Positions 31,235 to 40,304 are shown, counted from the first letter of the stretch. The stretch is 50,343 bases of DNA from Candidatus Woesearchaeota archaeon (GCA_016192945.1 JACPTE010000010.1:1-50343), one strand, 5' to 3'. The notes: generated from the letters alone by a model not told the origin. Numbers and translations are program-made.

Positions 31235-32116
31235 TCACCAGGGCAAAATTCTCAGCAGCCCCTTTACCCTGCTGAGATTCAGCTCTGAAATAATAACTCC
31301 CGCAACAATGAGTGTCCCCCCAATAATCTGGACTGGCGTGGGCATTGAATTGAACAATATGACTACATACAGCACAACCACAAACGGGTCCAGAGTCCTT
31401 ATTATTGCCACTTTGGATATGTCCAGCTGTTCCAATGCCTTGAAGAAGAAGAGGTAGCCAAGCACTGCGCTTATTATTGAACCGGCAATTATCAGCAGAA
31501 GAAGATTTGGAGCAACAGGGCTGAGCTTTCCAGTTGCAGATACATACAAAAACAGGAGCATTGCAGTGTATGTTGTCCTTACGCTGGTGAGGGTGTATGG
31601 CTTGATTCTCGGAACGTAGAGCTTTGCTATGAACTCCTGTATAGCTATGGATAATGCAGCAACCACTGCTATTATGAAACCTGGCAGCAGCGATTCCTCT
31701 GCCCTGAAGCTTATCACCAGGGCCCCTGCAATGGATATCACAGCCCCTAACGCCTCCAATGAGCTGAGCCTTTCCTTCAAGTAGATTATGCCAAGGATTA
31801 TCATGAACAGGGTCATGAACCTGAGCAGAAATGAAGTCAGGGATGGCCCTATTGATTTTATTGCCAAAATCCACAGGATAGCGGAAACTGCATTGAAGAA
31901 CCCTATTATCAGCCCTTCCTTCCAGAACTTCCTTGCGTTTGCCAGCGGGTTTTGCCTTGTTTTTATGTAAGCAAGAAGCGCAGAGAAAACAGCCGCAGAC
32001 AGGAACCAAAGCATCATAAGCATCTCAGGACCAACATATCCAAGAAGGTATTTTGTGAATACGAACGAGCTGCTTACAAAAAATGCAGAAATGACTGCAT
32101 AGAATGCGCCATTCAT
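31235..32116 (-). CDS. EamA/DMT-family transporter
   Basis: The 293-residue protein has about ten hydrophobic helices in two EamA repeats (FYAVISAFFVSSSFVFTKYL; SIAIQEFIAKLY). The substrate is not predictable from sequence; family members export metabolites or transport nucleotide-sugars or amino acids. It overlaps the MazG gene by 4 nt (ATGA), so it is co-transcribed with it. Confidence 0.85.
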   Translation of the reverse strand: MNGAFYAVISAFFVSSSFVFTKYLLGYVGPEMLMMLWFLSAAVFSALLAYIKTRQNPLANARKFWKEGLIIGFFNAVSAILWILAIKSIGPSLTSFLLRFMTLFMIILGIIYLKERLSSLEALGAVISIAGALVISFRAEESLLPGFIIAVVAALSIAIQEFIAKLYVPRIKPYTLTSVRTTYTAMLLFLYVSATGKLSPVAPNLLLLIIAGSIISAVLGYLFFFKALEQLDISKVAIIRTLDPFVVVLYVVILFNSMPTPVQIIGGTLIVAGVIISELNLSRVKGLLRILPW

Positions 32117-32481
32117 CTTCTTTTTTTCTCCCTTTCCTTCTCCTCTCTCCAGAGCTTCATTGAGTGCTCAATGGTAACTTCCTCGCCGCTGATGATATAA
32201 GGCTTCCTCCTCTTCATCTTTTCATTTACACCCTTTATGACATCTTCGGGTTTGAACATCCCTTTGTGCTCTGCAATGTGCATCAGCATTATCACATCCC
32301 ACAGGAGGTCTCCAAGCTCCTCCCTGATATTCCGGGCATCCTTGCTCTTGATAGCCTGCTCAAGCTCTTTTGCCTCGCTGACAACCTGCACTGCAAAGCT
32401 CTCAACAGTCTGCTCCCTGCACCAGGGGCATTTTATCCTGCATCTCCTCACTAAATCAACCAGTTCCTGAAGCTTTTCCAT
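32113..32481 (-). CDS. mazG: MazG-like nucleotide pyrophosphohydrolase
   Basis: The 122-residue all-alpha NTP-PPase has a CPWCREQTVESFA segment (CPWDxxQTxxSL in the family) and acidic metal ligands in VVSEAKELEQAI and IREELGDLLWDVIML. It is single-domain, probably house-cleaning of non-canonical or signalling nucleotides. The start at 32481 avoids running into the tRNA-Ala gene, whose 3' end is at 32504. Confidence 0.88.
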   Translation of the reverse strand: MEKLQELVDLVRRCRIKCPWCREQTVESFAVQVVSEAKELEQAIKSKDARNIREELGDLLWDVIMLMHIAEHKGMFKPEDVIKGVNEKMKRRKPYIISGEEVTIEHSMKLWREEKEREKKRR

Positions 32482-32503
32482 AAATAACCCTTGAAATGAA
32501 AGA

Positions 32504-32639
32504 TGGACCGGCCGGGACTTGCATGCTGCAGGCATGCTCGCCTGCAACAATTTGAACCCGGAGCCTCACCCAAGCCAAGGGCGCATTAATCTGGAGACTG
32601 AAAATTCGTTCAGCCCTTACCAGATTTAACTACCGGCCC
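32504..32639 (-). tRNA. tRNA-Ala(GGC) with two non-canonical introns: D loop and T loop
   Basis: On the minus strand acceptor GGGCCGG (32639-32633) pairs with CCGGTCC (32511-32505) and includes the G3-U70 wobble that defines alanine tRNAs; discriminator A at 32504. The anticodon arm CGCCC-TTGGCTT-GGGTG (anticodon GGC at 32576-32574) is uninterrupted. The D loop is expanded to 38 nt (32589-32626) with a CTGAA/TTCAG hairpin, so an intron of about 27-30 nt is inferred. The T loop TTCAAAT is followed by 33 extra nt (32517-32549) with a TGCAGGC/GCCTGCA hairpin before CCCGG. Exact splice sites are not fixed. Confidence 0.85.
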
Positions 32640-32678
32640 ACCCATAATATTTTGCAACAGGAAACAGTATTTAAAGGT

Positions 32679-33641
32679 TTACAAAACCCTGCTGTCACTC
32701 ACATGCTGGTATGCAGAATAAGCTGCGAGAACACCCTCTGCAGCGCCTGTTATTGCCTGCTTGAAGCTGGTGTCAACAACATCTCCTGCTGCAAAAACAC
32801 CAGGAACATTCGTGTGCGCATTCCTGTCAATAAGTATCTCGCCCTTGTCATTTGTCTTCAATCCCAAGCCCCTTGCAAAGCCTGTCAGGGGAATGTGCCC
32901 TATTGCAACGAAGGCAGCATCAACTGGAAATTCCTTCATGCCCTTGTACGGCTTGTCCAATGTAACTGACTTAAGAAATCCTTTTTCATTTGCATTCATT
33001 TTCATCACGTTTGCCTGGCTGATTATCTCAATCTTCCTGTTTGCAATTACCCGCTCATAGTTAACCGGCTCAGGCCTTATCTTGTCGCCGCGGTAAATCA
33101 TGTAAACCCTGCTAGCCCACTGGGAAAGAACCAGGGCCTCCTTGGCAGCAGAGTCAGAGCCTCCTACTACCGCAACAGGCCTGTCCTGATACAATGCCCC
33201 GTCGCACAATGCGCAGTAGTGGACCCCCCTGTTTGCAAGCTCACTCTCTCCAGGAACATCCAGCTTCTTGTGCTCGGTGCCTGAAGAAATTATGACCGCC
33301 CTGCCGTAATAAGCCCCTTCCTCGCTGACAGCCTTGAAGATATTGCCGTTTTTCACAACTTCAATGACTTTTTCCTCCCTTATCTCCACGCTCTTGTAAT
33401 CCCTGGCGTGCTCCTCCAGCTTCTTTGCCAGCTCAGTGCCTGTAAGCCTTATGAAACCAGGATAGTTCTCAACAACATCAGTGGTTATTATGACTCCCCC
33501 TATCGTCTCCCCCAATACAAGAGTCCTCATAAGAAAACGGCCGCAGTAAACAGCTGCAGCAAGCCCCGAGCATCCTGCACCGACTATGATTACGTCCCTT
33601 ATATCCTTCCTGCCATCAGTCTTCTTTCCAGAGGCTGCCAT
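32679..33641 (-). CDS. trxB: Thioredoxin-disulfide reductase
   Basis: This FAD/NADPH-dependent flavoprotein reduces thioredoxin. The FAD-binding VIIVGAGCSGLAAAVYCGRF, the redox-active CALC in HYCALCDGALY near residues 140-150, the NADPH-binding VAVVGGSDSAAKEAL, and the C-terminal GVFAAGDVVDTSFKQAITGAA are all present. Length (320 aa) is normal. A minus-strand TATA (ctatttata) lies at about 33670-33678, giving a near-leaderless start. Confidence 0.95.
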   Translation of the reverse strand: MAASGKKTDGRKDIRDVIIVGAGCSGLAAAVYCGRFLMRTLVLGETIGGVIITTDVVENYPGFIRLTGTELAKKLEEHARDYKSVEIREEKVIEVVKNGNIFKAVSEEGAYYGRAVIISSGTEHKKLDVPGESELANRGVHYCALCDGALYQDRPVAVVGGSDSAAKEALVLSQWASRVYMIYRGDKIRPEPVNYERVIANRKIEIISQANVMKMNANEKGFLKSVTLDKPYKGMKEFPVDAAFVAIGHIPLTGFARGLGLKTNDKGEILIDRNAHTNVPGVFAAGDVVDTSFKQAITGAAEGVLAAYSAYQHVSDSRVL

Positions 33642-33751
33642 GTTTTTTACGCACTAATCTCACTATAAATAGTTTTTGCTCACATGCCCCATTGGACATT
33701 GGACATCACCCATCAACAGCTTTAAATACGCAGTTCAAACCCGGCAGCCCT

Positions 33752-36346
33752 ATGATTGAGCTAAAGGAAACCCCTGATTCAGAGGAGCAAATCTCAAGGA
33801 TACTGAACCCTACTGTGAAAAAGTGGTTCTTCTCAAGGTTTAATGGCTATAGCCTTCCCCAGCTCTTTGGTGTGCTGGAGATACACAGCAGGAATAACAT
33901 ACTTGTTTCAGCTCCAACAGGCGCTACAAAAACCCTGACAGGATTCCTGTCAATACTTAACGAGCTTGTTGACTCAGCTGAAAAGGGAATCCTCAAGGAC
34001 AAGACATATTGCGTCTACATATCCCCCCTCAAAGCACTCAACAACGACATAGAGAAAAACCTGAAAGAACCCCTCCAGGAGATGGAGACCATAGCAGGCA
34101 AAAAGCTGGGAATAAGAGTTGCCGTGAGGACAGGTGACACGACACCATCTGAAAAGGCAAGGATGCTTAAGAAACCGCCGCACATACTCATCACAACGCC
34201 AGAGAGCCTTGCAATAGTGCTCAGCTCATTCAGGTTCATAGAGTTCCTCAAGGATGTTGAATGGGTGATAGTTGATGAGGTGCACGCATTGGCAGAAAAC
34301 AAAAGGGGAACGCACCTTTCCCTCAGCCTTGAAAGGCTTCAGGCGCTCAGCCCTGCAATGTGCAGGGTAGGACTCAGCGCAACCATTGCGCCAATAGGGG
34401 AGGTTGCCCAGTACCTTGTGGGGCTTGAGGGTGGGAAGCCCAGAAGCTGCCTGATAGTGGAAGCCGACTTTATCAAAAAAATGGACATCAAAGTGCTAAG
34501 CCCTGTGCCAGACCTCATAGACACAGGGCACTCAGAAGTGCACGCGGCGATGTACACCATGATAGACAGCCTTATCCAAAGCCACAGGACAACCCTCATA
34601 TTCACAAACACCAGGAGCGCCACTGAAAGGGTTGTGCATTACCTGAAGGAGAAGTTCCCGAAGATATACCTGGCTGAGGAGGCATCCATAGGGGCGCATC
34701 ACGGCTCGCTTTCAAAGGAGCACAGGCACTCGCTTGAAACACAGCTGAGAGAGGGCAAGCTCAAGGCAGTTGTGAGCAGCACGTCACTTGAGCTCGGAAT
34801 AGACATAGGATACATAGACCTGGTGATACTTCTTGGCAGCCCAAAATCAGTTGCCAGGGCAATACAGCGCATAGGAAGAAGCGGCCACAAGCTGAATGAT
34901 TCCTCAACAGGAAGAATAATCGTGCTTGACAGGGATGACATGGTGGAATGCTCACTGCTGCTAAAGGCGGCAATAGAAAAGAAAATTGACAGGATACACA
35001 TTCCAAAAAACTGCCTTGATGTCCTCGCCCAGCAGATATACGGGATTGCAATAAGCCAGAAAATCCATGAAAAAGAGCTGTTTGAGCTGGTGAAGAGAAG
35101 CTACCCCTTCAGGGACATACCATACAAGGACTACAAGGAAATCCTTGACTACCTTAGCGGCAAATACATATCACTTGAGGACAGGAATATTTACGCGAAG
35201 ATATGGCATGACGAGGAAACAGGGATGATAGGGCGAAAGGGAAAGATGAGCAGGGTCATTTACATGACAAACATAGGGACAATACCTGACGAAAGCTTTG
35301 TTACTGTAAAGGTTGGAGAGCAGCCTATAGGAAAGATTGACGAGTCCTTCCTTGAAAGGCTGAAGAGGGGTGACATATTCGTCCTTGGGGGGGAAAAATA
35401 CGAGTTCCTCTTCAGCAGGGGGATGGTGGCTTACGCCAGCGCATCAGTCCACAGGCAGCCGACAATACCGAGCTGGTTCTCAGAGATGCTCCCGCTAAGC
35501 TTTGACCTCGCCATGGAAATAGGCAAATTCAGGAGGCTTATGGAGGAGAAATTCAACAGCAACCGCTCAAGGGCGGAAATCATCGGGTTCATCCACGAAT
35601 ACCTGTATGTGGATGAAAATACGGCGAATTCCATCCACGAATATTTCAGGGAGCAATACCTGTATGCGGCAATCCCGCATGACAAAAAAATTGTCATTGA
35701 AACATACACTGAGAAGGGAAGGAGCTTTGCAGTGTTCCACACGCTCTTCGGAAGGCGCGTCAATGACTGCCTGAGCAGGTCTGTTGCCTTTGCAATAGGC
35801 AGAACCCAGCACAAGGATGTTGAGATAGGCATAACAGACAACGGCTTCTACCTGAGCTATGAAAAAGGCGTGAATGTTCTGGGGGCTTTCAGCCTGCTCA
35901 AGTCAGACAAGCTTGATGTAGTCCTCAACATGGCAATTGACAGGACAGAAGTGCTCAGGAGGAGGTTCAGGCACTGCGCAGGCCGGGCGCTGATGATACT
36001 GCGCGAATACATGGGCCGGAGAAAAAGGGTTGGAAGGCAGCAGACCTCATCAATGATACTGATGTCTGCAGTCAAGAGAATATCAAACGACTTCCCAATA
36101 CTGAAGGAAGCCAGAAGGGAGGTGCTGGAAGACCTGATGGACATTGAGAACACAAAGCTCGTCCTGAAATCAATAGAGGACGGCCGGATAAAGATAAGGC
36201 ACATAAGCACAGAGATGCCCTCCCCATTCGCCTTCGGAATAGCACTCCAGGGATATACTGATGTCATGAAGATAGAGGACAGGATGGAGTTCCTGAAAAG
36301 GATGCACAATGCAGTGCTTGCAAGGATAAAAATGAAAGAAAACTAA
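33752..36346 (+). CDS. lhr: Lhr-type superfamily 2 DNA/RNA helicase
   Basis: This 864-residue helicase carries motif I as SAPTGATKTLTGFL (normally GSGKT), motif Ia YISPLKALNNDI, motif II VDEVHAL (DEVH), motif III GLSATIAP, motif IV IFTNTRSATE, and motifs V-VI SSTSLELGIDIGYIDLV and QRIGRSGH. The C-terminal half matches the Lhr WH/beta-barrel extension. The ATG at 33752 is preferred: TATA at 33720-33727 lies 32 nt upstream. Archaeal Lhr enzymes act in DNA repair. The metallophosphoesterase 1 kb downstream is a common partner. Confidence 0.9.
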   Translation: MIELKETPDSEEQISRILNPTVKKWFFSRFNGYSLPQLFGVLEIHSRNNILVSAPTGATKTLTGFLSILNELVDSAEKGILKDKTYCVYISPLKALNNDIEKNLKEPLQEMETIAGKKLGIRVAVRTGDTTPSEKARMLKKPPHILITTPESLAIVLSSFRFIEFLKDVEWVIVDEVHALAENKRGTHLSLSLERLQALSPAMCRVGLSATIAPIGEVAQYLVGLEGGKPRSCLIVEADFIKKMDIKVLSPVPDLIDTGHSEVHAAMYTMIDSLIQSHRTTLIFTNTRSATERVVHYLKEKFPKIYLAEEASIGAHHGSLSKEHRHSLETQLREGKLKAVVSSTSLELGIDIGYIDLVILLGSPKSVARAIQRIGRSGHKLNDSSTGRIIVLDRDDMVECSLLLKAAIEKKIDRIHIPKNCLDVLAQQIYGIAISQKIHEKELFELVKRSYPFRDIPYKDYKEILDYLSGKYISLEDRNIYAKIWHDEETGMIGRKGKMSRVIYMTNIGTIPDESFVTVKVGEQPIGKIDESFLERLKRGDIFVLGGEKYEFLFSRGMVAYASASVHRQPTIPSWFSEMLPLSFDLAMEIGKFRRLMEEKFNSNRSRAEIIGFIHEYLYVDENTANSIHEYFREQYLYAAIPHDKKIVIETYTEKGRSFAVFHTLFGRRVNDCLSRSVAFAIGRTQHKDVEIGITDNGFYLSYEKGVNVLGAFSLLKSDKLDVVLNMAIDRTEVLRRRFRHCAGRALMILREYMGRRKRVGRQQTSSMILMSAVKRISNDFPILKEARREVLEDLMDIENTKLVLKSIEDGRIKIRHISTEMPSPFAFGIALQGYTDVMKIEDRMEFLKRMHNAVLARIKMKEN

Positions 36347-36387
36347 AAATTTAAATAACCTGAAATGCCAAATAAGCAGGATAAAGC

Positions 36388-36693
36388 ATGCCAAGAAAGA
36401 CTGCCAGGAAAAAGACAGCAAAAAAAACTTCTAGAGCCAAAAATAAGGCTAAAAACAGGAAAATGACCTTCAAAAAGGCCAAAAAAGCTGTAAAAAACGT
36501 AAAAAAGGCTCAAAAACCCCGCAAAAAAACATCAGAGCATGATGCAGCGAGCATTTACGAGGAGGTTACAATAACCTGCCCGGGTTGCGGCAGGATAAGC
36601 AGGATGATAAAGCTCTCAGGAGTAAATGCAGAGGGCCTCATATGCCAGCGCTGCGCCAAGGGCGAAATAGAGATGGAGGAGATGGACTTCTGA
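36388..36693 (+). CDS. Lys-rich tail plus C-terminal zinc-ribbon small protein
   Basis: The 101-residue protein starts with 48 residues that are mostly Lys/Ala/Arg (histone H1-like), then a single zinc ribbon CPGCG (residues 70-74) and CQRC (88-91) with an acidic end. The basic tail suggests nucleic-acid binding. No named family is recognised. A TATA-like aatttaaata (36349-36358) precedes it. It is convergent with the VapC gene, whose stop is at the next base. Confidence 0.6.
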   Translation: MPRKTARKKTAKKTSRAKNKAKNRKMTFKKAKKAVKNVKKAQKPRKKTSEHDAASIYEEVTITCPGCGRISRMIKLSGVNAEGLICQRCAKGEIEMEEMDF

Positions 36694-37053
36694 CTATTTT
36701 ACGAATTCCACATTAGGAAATCCACTGAATCCTTTATCTCCTGTCAGGAAAAGCCTTCCTGTTTTTAATGCCGCCGTATAGCCCAATGCGTCTACATAAG
36801 AAAAGTCCATTCTCACATTATCATGCCTGAATTTTGCAGCTTCTAACACCCATTCATCCTCAATTTCTATTTTAAATTTCAAAAACTGATTAAAATAGCT
36901 GGCAGCTAACGCCTCGTCAACTTGCATCCATCTGTAAGAAAGTTCAAACAGATTGAAGATGGAAGTTACGTAATCCGAATCCACATACCTGGCATAGCTC
37001 GGATTGCCTTTAATTATCTCTATTATCGCGTATGAGTCCAGAAAGTACTTCAT
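36694..37053 (-). CDS. vapC: VapC-type PIN-domain RNase (toxin)
   Basis: The PIN domain begins MKYFLDSYAIIEIIKGNPSY with the first Asp, then NLFELSYRWM (Glu), MDFSYVDALGYTAAL and FLTGDKGF with the distal Asp residues. The start at 37053 is chosen by alignment with the other VapC of this window; it overlaps the antitoxin gene by 44 nt. The pair is the second complete VapBC in the window and is paralogous in layout to 19598-20174. Confidence 0.88.
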   Translation of the reverse strand: MKYFLDSYAIIEIIKGNPSYARYVDSDYVTSIFNLFELSYRWMQVDEALAASYFNQFLKFKIEIEDEWVLEAAKFRHDNVRMDFSYVDALGYTAALKTGRLFLTGDKGFSGFPNVEFVK

Positions 37054-37270
37054 CTCTCTTTTTATCCTCCTTTCTTCTTTCATCCTTGAATTTTTGTGCA
37101 TCCAGCTTCCAATCCTTGAAACTGCCAAACATGTCCTTTAATGTCATGGTGGGCTTCACTTCTATCAAAACCTCATCCCCTTCCTTCAGCCTCTGCTCAT
37201 CAACCACATTCTTAGGAACAACAATTCCAAATGAATTACCCCAACTCCTCAATTTAGCTTTGACCATCAT
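37010..37270 (-). CDS. vapB: AbrB/SpoVT-type antitoxin (VapB)
   Basis: The 86-residue protein begins MMVKAKLRSWGNSFGIVVPKN, an AbrB fold, followed by EVLIEVKPT and a long, very charged C-terminal helix (KFKDERRKEDKKRDEVL). A perfect palindrome TATAATTATA (37273-37282) lies immediately upstream of the ATG, a candidate operator. A second ATG one codon on is equally possible. Confidence 0.85.
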   Translation of the reverse strand: MMVKAKLRSWGNSFGIVVPKNVVDEQRLKEGDEVLIEVKPTMTLKDMFGSFKDWKLDAQKFKDERRKEDKKRDEVLSGLIRDNRDN

Positions 37271-37380
37271 AGTATAATTATATGTTATATCTAATATTTA
37301 AACCTTTTGATTTAAAATCAGCCCCAAATCATGCAACACCTATATATAGGAACCACATTTCTTATATGCTGGATTCTAAA

Positions 37381-38103
37381 ATGGAAATAGCAACAGGCTT
37401 CAGAATAATTGGCCTTGCATTGTATCTTGAAAAACATGATGCACTGGTAATTGGAGATGTGCACCTTGGATTTGAGGAAGCAATGAACAAGGAAGGCGTA
37501 TTGCTGCCAAGGTTCCAGTACAAGGACACTATTGAGCATCTGCAAAAGATACTTGATGCTTTTAAAGGAAGGAAGATAAGCGAAGTCATCATAAACGGCG
37601 ACCTGAAGCACGAGTTTGGCGAGATATCGGGGCAGGAATGGCGGGAAATACTGAAGTTCATTGACCTTATTCTGGAGCATTGCAGCAAGCTGGTTATTGT
37701 CAAGGGGAACCATGACGTAATACTTCACCCAATCGCGAACAAAAGGAATATAGAAATACATAACAACTATTTTCTCGGGGACATCTTCATCACGCACGGG
37801 CATGAATTGCCAACTGAGGAGGAATTCAAAAAAGCGAATACTATCCTAATCGGGAATGAGCATCCTGCTGTTTCCATAAGGGAAGGGGCAAGGTCAGAAA
37901 CTTACAAGTGCTTCATCCGCGGCAAATGGAACGGGAAAGACATGATTGCAATGCCTTCATTCAACCAGGTAACAATAGGCAGCGACCTGCTGAAAGAGAA
38001 GTTCCTAAGCCCTTATTTCAGGCAGGACATATCAAATTTTGAAGTGTATGTAGCAGGGGACAGGACATACCATTTCGGAAAGCTGAAGAACCTGAAAGAT
38101 TGA
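37381..38103 (+). CDS. Metallophosphoesterase (Lhr-associated type)
   Basis: This calcineurin-like phosphoesterase has motifs DVHLGFEEA, IINGDLKHEFG, VKGNHD and the His segments FITHGHELP and IGNEHPAVSI, giving a full dinuclear metal site in about 240 residues. Similar proteins are found beside lhr helicases in many genomes and are proposed to act in nucleic-acid processing. TATA (ctatatata, 37340-37348) gives a short leader to the ATG at 37381; an ATG at 37366 is less likely. Confidence 0.88.
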   Translation: MEIATGFRIIGLALYLEKHDALVIGDVHLGFEEAMNKEGVLLPRFQYKDTIEHLQKILDAFKGRKISEVIINGDLKHEFGEISGQEWREILKFIDLILEHCSKLVIVKGNHDVILHPIANKRNIEIHNNYFLGDIFITHGHELPTEEEFKKANTILIGNEHPAVSIREGARSETYKCFIRGKWNGKDMIAMPSFNQVTIGSDLLKEKFLSPYFRQDISNFEVYVAGDRTYHFGKLKNLKD

Positions 38104-38106
38104 TGC

Positions 38107-38655
38107 TTAATTTTTCATTCTCAAGACGTCTGATTTTGTAATCACACCCTCCAGCCTGCCGTTGTCTGAGATAAGGATTAGTGGAGAATACCTCAAAAGG
38201 TCAAGGATTATCCTTAAGGGAGTCTTTCTGGAGACAACAGGCGGAGACTCCTGCATGACGTCAGAAACCATGATGTGGGAAATATCCCTCTTTTCAGCAA
38301 GGTTTTCAATCAGGTTTGATTCTGTGACAAGGCCAACAGCAACATTATTGTCAATTACAGGCAGCTGGGAAATATTGTGGGCCTTCATGCCTTTAATCGC
38401 TATGCTTACAGTATCATTGCTGCTGCAGCTTATTATCTTCCGGACCATAAGCTCCTCAGCCTTGTGCTCCTCCTCTTCAGAGATGCTGTTCAGCACATTG
38501 AATATCCTTGTCACGCCGGTGTATGCAGGGTCAATCCTTCCTGACTCAATCTTTGCTATCAGCGACTGGGAAACCTGCGCCTTCCTTGCCAGCTCAAACT
38601 GTGTCAGGGAATGCCTTTTTCTCAGCCTCTTAATATCAGAAAGGTCCGGATGCAT
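38107..38655 (-). CDS. Transcription regulator with XRE-type HTH and two CBS domains
   Basis: Residues 1-60 are an XRE/Cro HTH (LRKRHSLTQFELARKAQVSQSLIAKIESGR). Residues 70-180 hold a CBS pair (VSIAIKGMKAHNISQLPVIDNN; PLRIILDLLRYSPLILISDNGRLEGVITKSDVL) that probably senses adenosyl nucleotides. The combination is typical of archaeal HTH-CBS regulators. It is convergent with the metallophosphoesterase gene (3-nt gap). Targets are unknown. Confidence 0.9.
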   Translation of the reverse strand: MHPDLSDIKRLRKRHSLTQFELARKAQVSQSLIAKIESGRIDPAYTGVTRIFNVLNSISEEEEHKAEELMVRKIISCSSNDTVSIAIKGMKAHNISQLPVIDNNVAVGLVTESNLIENLAEKRDISHIMVSDVMQESPPVVSRKTPLRIILDLLRYSPLILISDNGRLEGVITKSDVLRMKN

Positions 38656-38696
38656 GCCCTATGCTGAGGGCGCATTCTATATAAATACTTCTGAAG

Positions 38697-40304
38697 TTAA
38701 TTATCAGCATTCGGATGGCTTTTTATCCTCTTTCGTATTGCAAAAATTATGACAGCCATCACAGCAACAAAGGCTGCCAGCACCAGTAAGCCGGTCATGC
38801 CTGTGCCCTCCCTTGAGACTACAGGGATGACCTTCCCTCCGCCTGATTTTGGAGGGGATTCAGAAGAGCCCTGGGCACTATTCTCCTGGTTTTGAGTCCC
38901 CCCTGGCTGCTGGCTTGTTGGCTGGCTTGATTCATTTGGCTTAGCCTTATTGGCTTCAGTTCCCTCAGGAATGGTGGGGAACGCGGCTATCTTCCTGGCA
39001 GTTATGGCAAATATGCTGAACCCTGGCGTTTCTGCTGAGAAGTGGAGGCTCTCCTCATTAGAGCTGACAATGGCTGTAGGCAGCTCATTCCACACACTGC
39101 TCTTGAATCTCTTAAGAGCGACAGTCTTGTAGTCAAGGCTGTTGTTCTTGAACCATGATGCAGGCACATTGAATTTTATTGTAGCCCTGCTTAAATTCCC
39201 TGTGTTGCTGGCATCAATTGATATGTGCTTGTAGATTGACCCTTCGCTGCTGCTTATAGGCTCTGCCTGGCCGTCAGCAATGCTTGCCTCCTTGACAGTA
39301 ATTGTGGGCTGCACAGCCTCTTTCACAGGAAATATCTCAATCTCATAAACTGACAATTGGATGGACTTCAGGTAGTTGAAAAACCCTGAAAAGCCGACAG
39401 GTATCAAAGGGACTGAGACTGATTCAGAGGCAAGGGATGCGCCTCCCCCTCCTCCACCGCCTCCTCCGCCTCCGCTTCCACCACCCCCTGAACTGGAACT
39501 GCTGGAGCTGGATGAGCTTGACGAGCTTGTAGATGACTGGGTTCCAAGGCTGGTTTGGTTGAATATGGTTCCTGTTATGCTCCTGATTACTGATGCAGAG
39601 CCTGCCACGCCCTTGGCAGTTATTGTGTAATTGCAGTTTGTTAAGCCCATCACTACAAACCATTCCTGCGGGTTTGCTGCAGAGCTGCTGTCAGTGAGGG
39701 CGCCTATGTTCTGGGTGACATTTCCTGCAGGGCCACCGTCACTGCCGTTCATGACAAGGCAGTCAGATGGTGAGCTGGAGCTGATATTAACATCCGGATT
39801 GATATTGCCGCCTGCTGTTACAGTTGCAGAGACAGAAAACACAGCGTTTCTTGAGGCTGAGGAGGCGTTGGTAGTGTTCTTGAGCGATTTTATGTCTATG
39901 GAGTTTATAGTTGTATCTGCAACTGCAGTGTCAGAAACAGAGTCAAGCATTATTGATGAAAACTTATTCAAGCCAGAGGTAGTTGCCCTTATGTCTGTGA
40001 ATGTTGCAGTTGTTGATGCGCCTGTTGTAATGCTTGTGCTGAATCCTGAGCCAGAGTATGTCGCAGACTCAGCCCAGCTTCCGCTCACCCTGAGCGTCAC
40101 AGAAGTCAGGCTTGCTGTGCCGGAATCCGGATTGTTTATGGTAGCCTGGCAGTTGAAGTTTTCATTGACAGCTACATTGACAGTTCCTGTCTGGCCTGAG
40201 CAGCTTACAGCGGTTACCTGCAATGCGCCAAGAGCGGCTACAGAGCTCATAACAGCTGCTATGACTGCAAAAACTGCAATGAACAGCTTCCTTTTGGTTT
40301 CCAT
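38697..40304 (-). CDS. Membrane-anchored surface protein with PGF-pre-PGF-like domain
   Basis: A signal peptide (LFIAVFAVIAAVMSSVAALGAL) is followed by CARDB-like beta-sandwich sequence, a Ser run plus Gly-rich linker (about residues 265-290), and a PGF-pre-PGF-like domain (FNVPASWFKNNSLDYKTVALKRF). After a Pro/Gln/Ser-rich stalk comes a C-terminal membrane helix (GMTGLLVLAAFVAVMAVIIFAI) with a basic end. It is anchored outside the cell. The ATG at 40304 is 34 nt from a minus-strand TATA and has ggtg upstream. It lies 48 nt downstream of the giant surface protein. Confidence 0.8.
   Translation of the reverse strand: METKRKLFIAVFAVIAAVMSSVAALGALQVTAVSCSGQTGTVNVAVNENFNCQATINNPDSGTASLTSVTLRVSGSWAESATYSGSGFSTSITTGASTTATFTDIRATTSGLNKFSSIMLDSVSDTAVADTTINSIDIKSLKNTTNASSASRNAVFSVSATVTAGGNINPDVNISSSSPSDCLVMNGSDGGPAGNVTQNIGALTDSSSAANPQEWFVVMGLTNCNYTITAKGVAGSASVIRSITGTIFNQTSLGTQSSTSSSSSSSSSSSSSGGGGSGGGGGGGGGGGASLASESVSVPLIPVGFSGFFNYLKSIQLSVYEIEIFPVKEAVQPTITVKEASIADGQAEPISSSEGSIYKHISIDASNTGNLSRATIKFNVPASWFKNNSLDYKTVALKRFKSSVWNELPTAIVSSNEESLHFSAETPGFSIFAITARKIAAFPTIPEGTEANKAKPNESSQPTSQQPGGTQNQENSAQGSSESPPKSGGGKVIPVVSREGTGMTGLLVLAAFVAVMAVIIFAIRKRIKSHPNADN

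Noticed and set aside
31200-32009. Alternative minus-strand frame (269 codons) within the DMT transporter
   Set aside because: It is Cys/His/Asn-rich with no domain, while the other frame gives ten regular membrane helices.
39440-39500. Simple repeat or CRISPR-like tract
   Set aside because: These are Gly and Ser codon runs of a protein linker; no spaced direct repeats resembling CRISPR were seen anywhere in the window.
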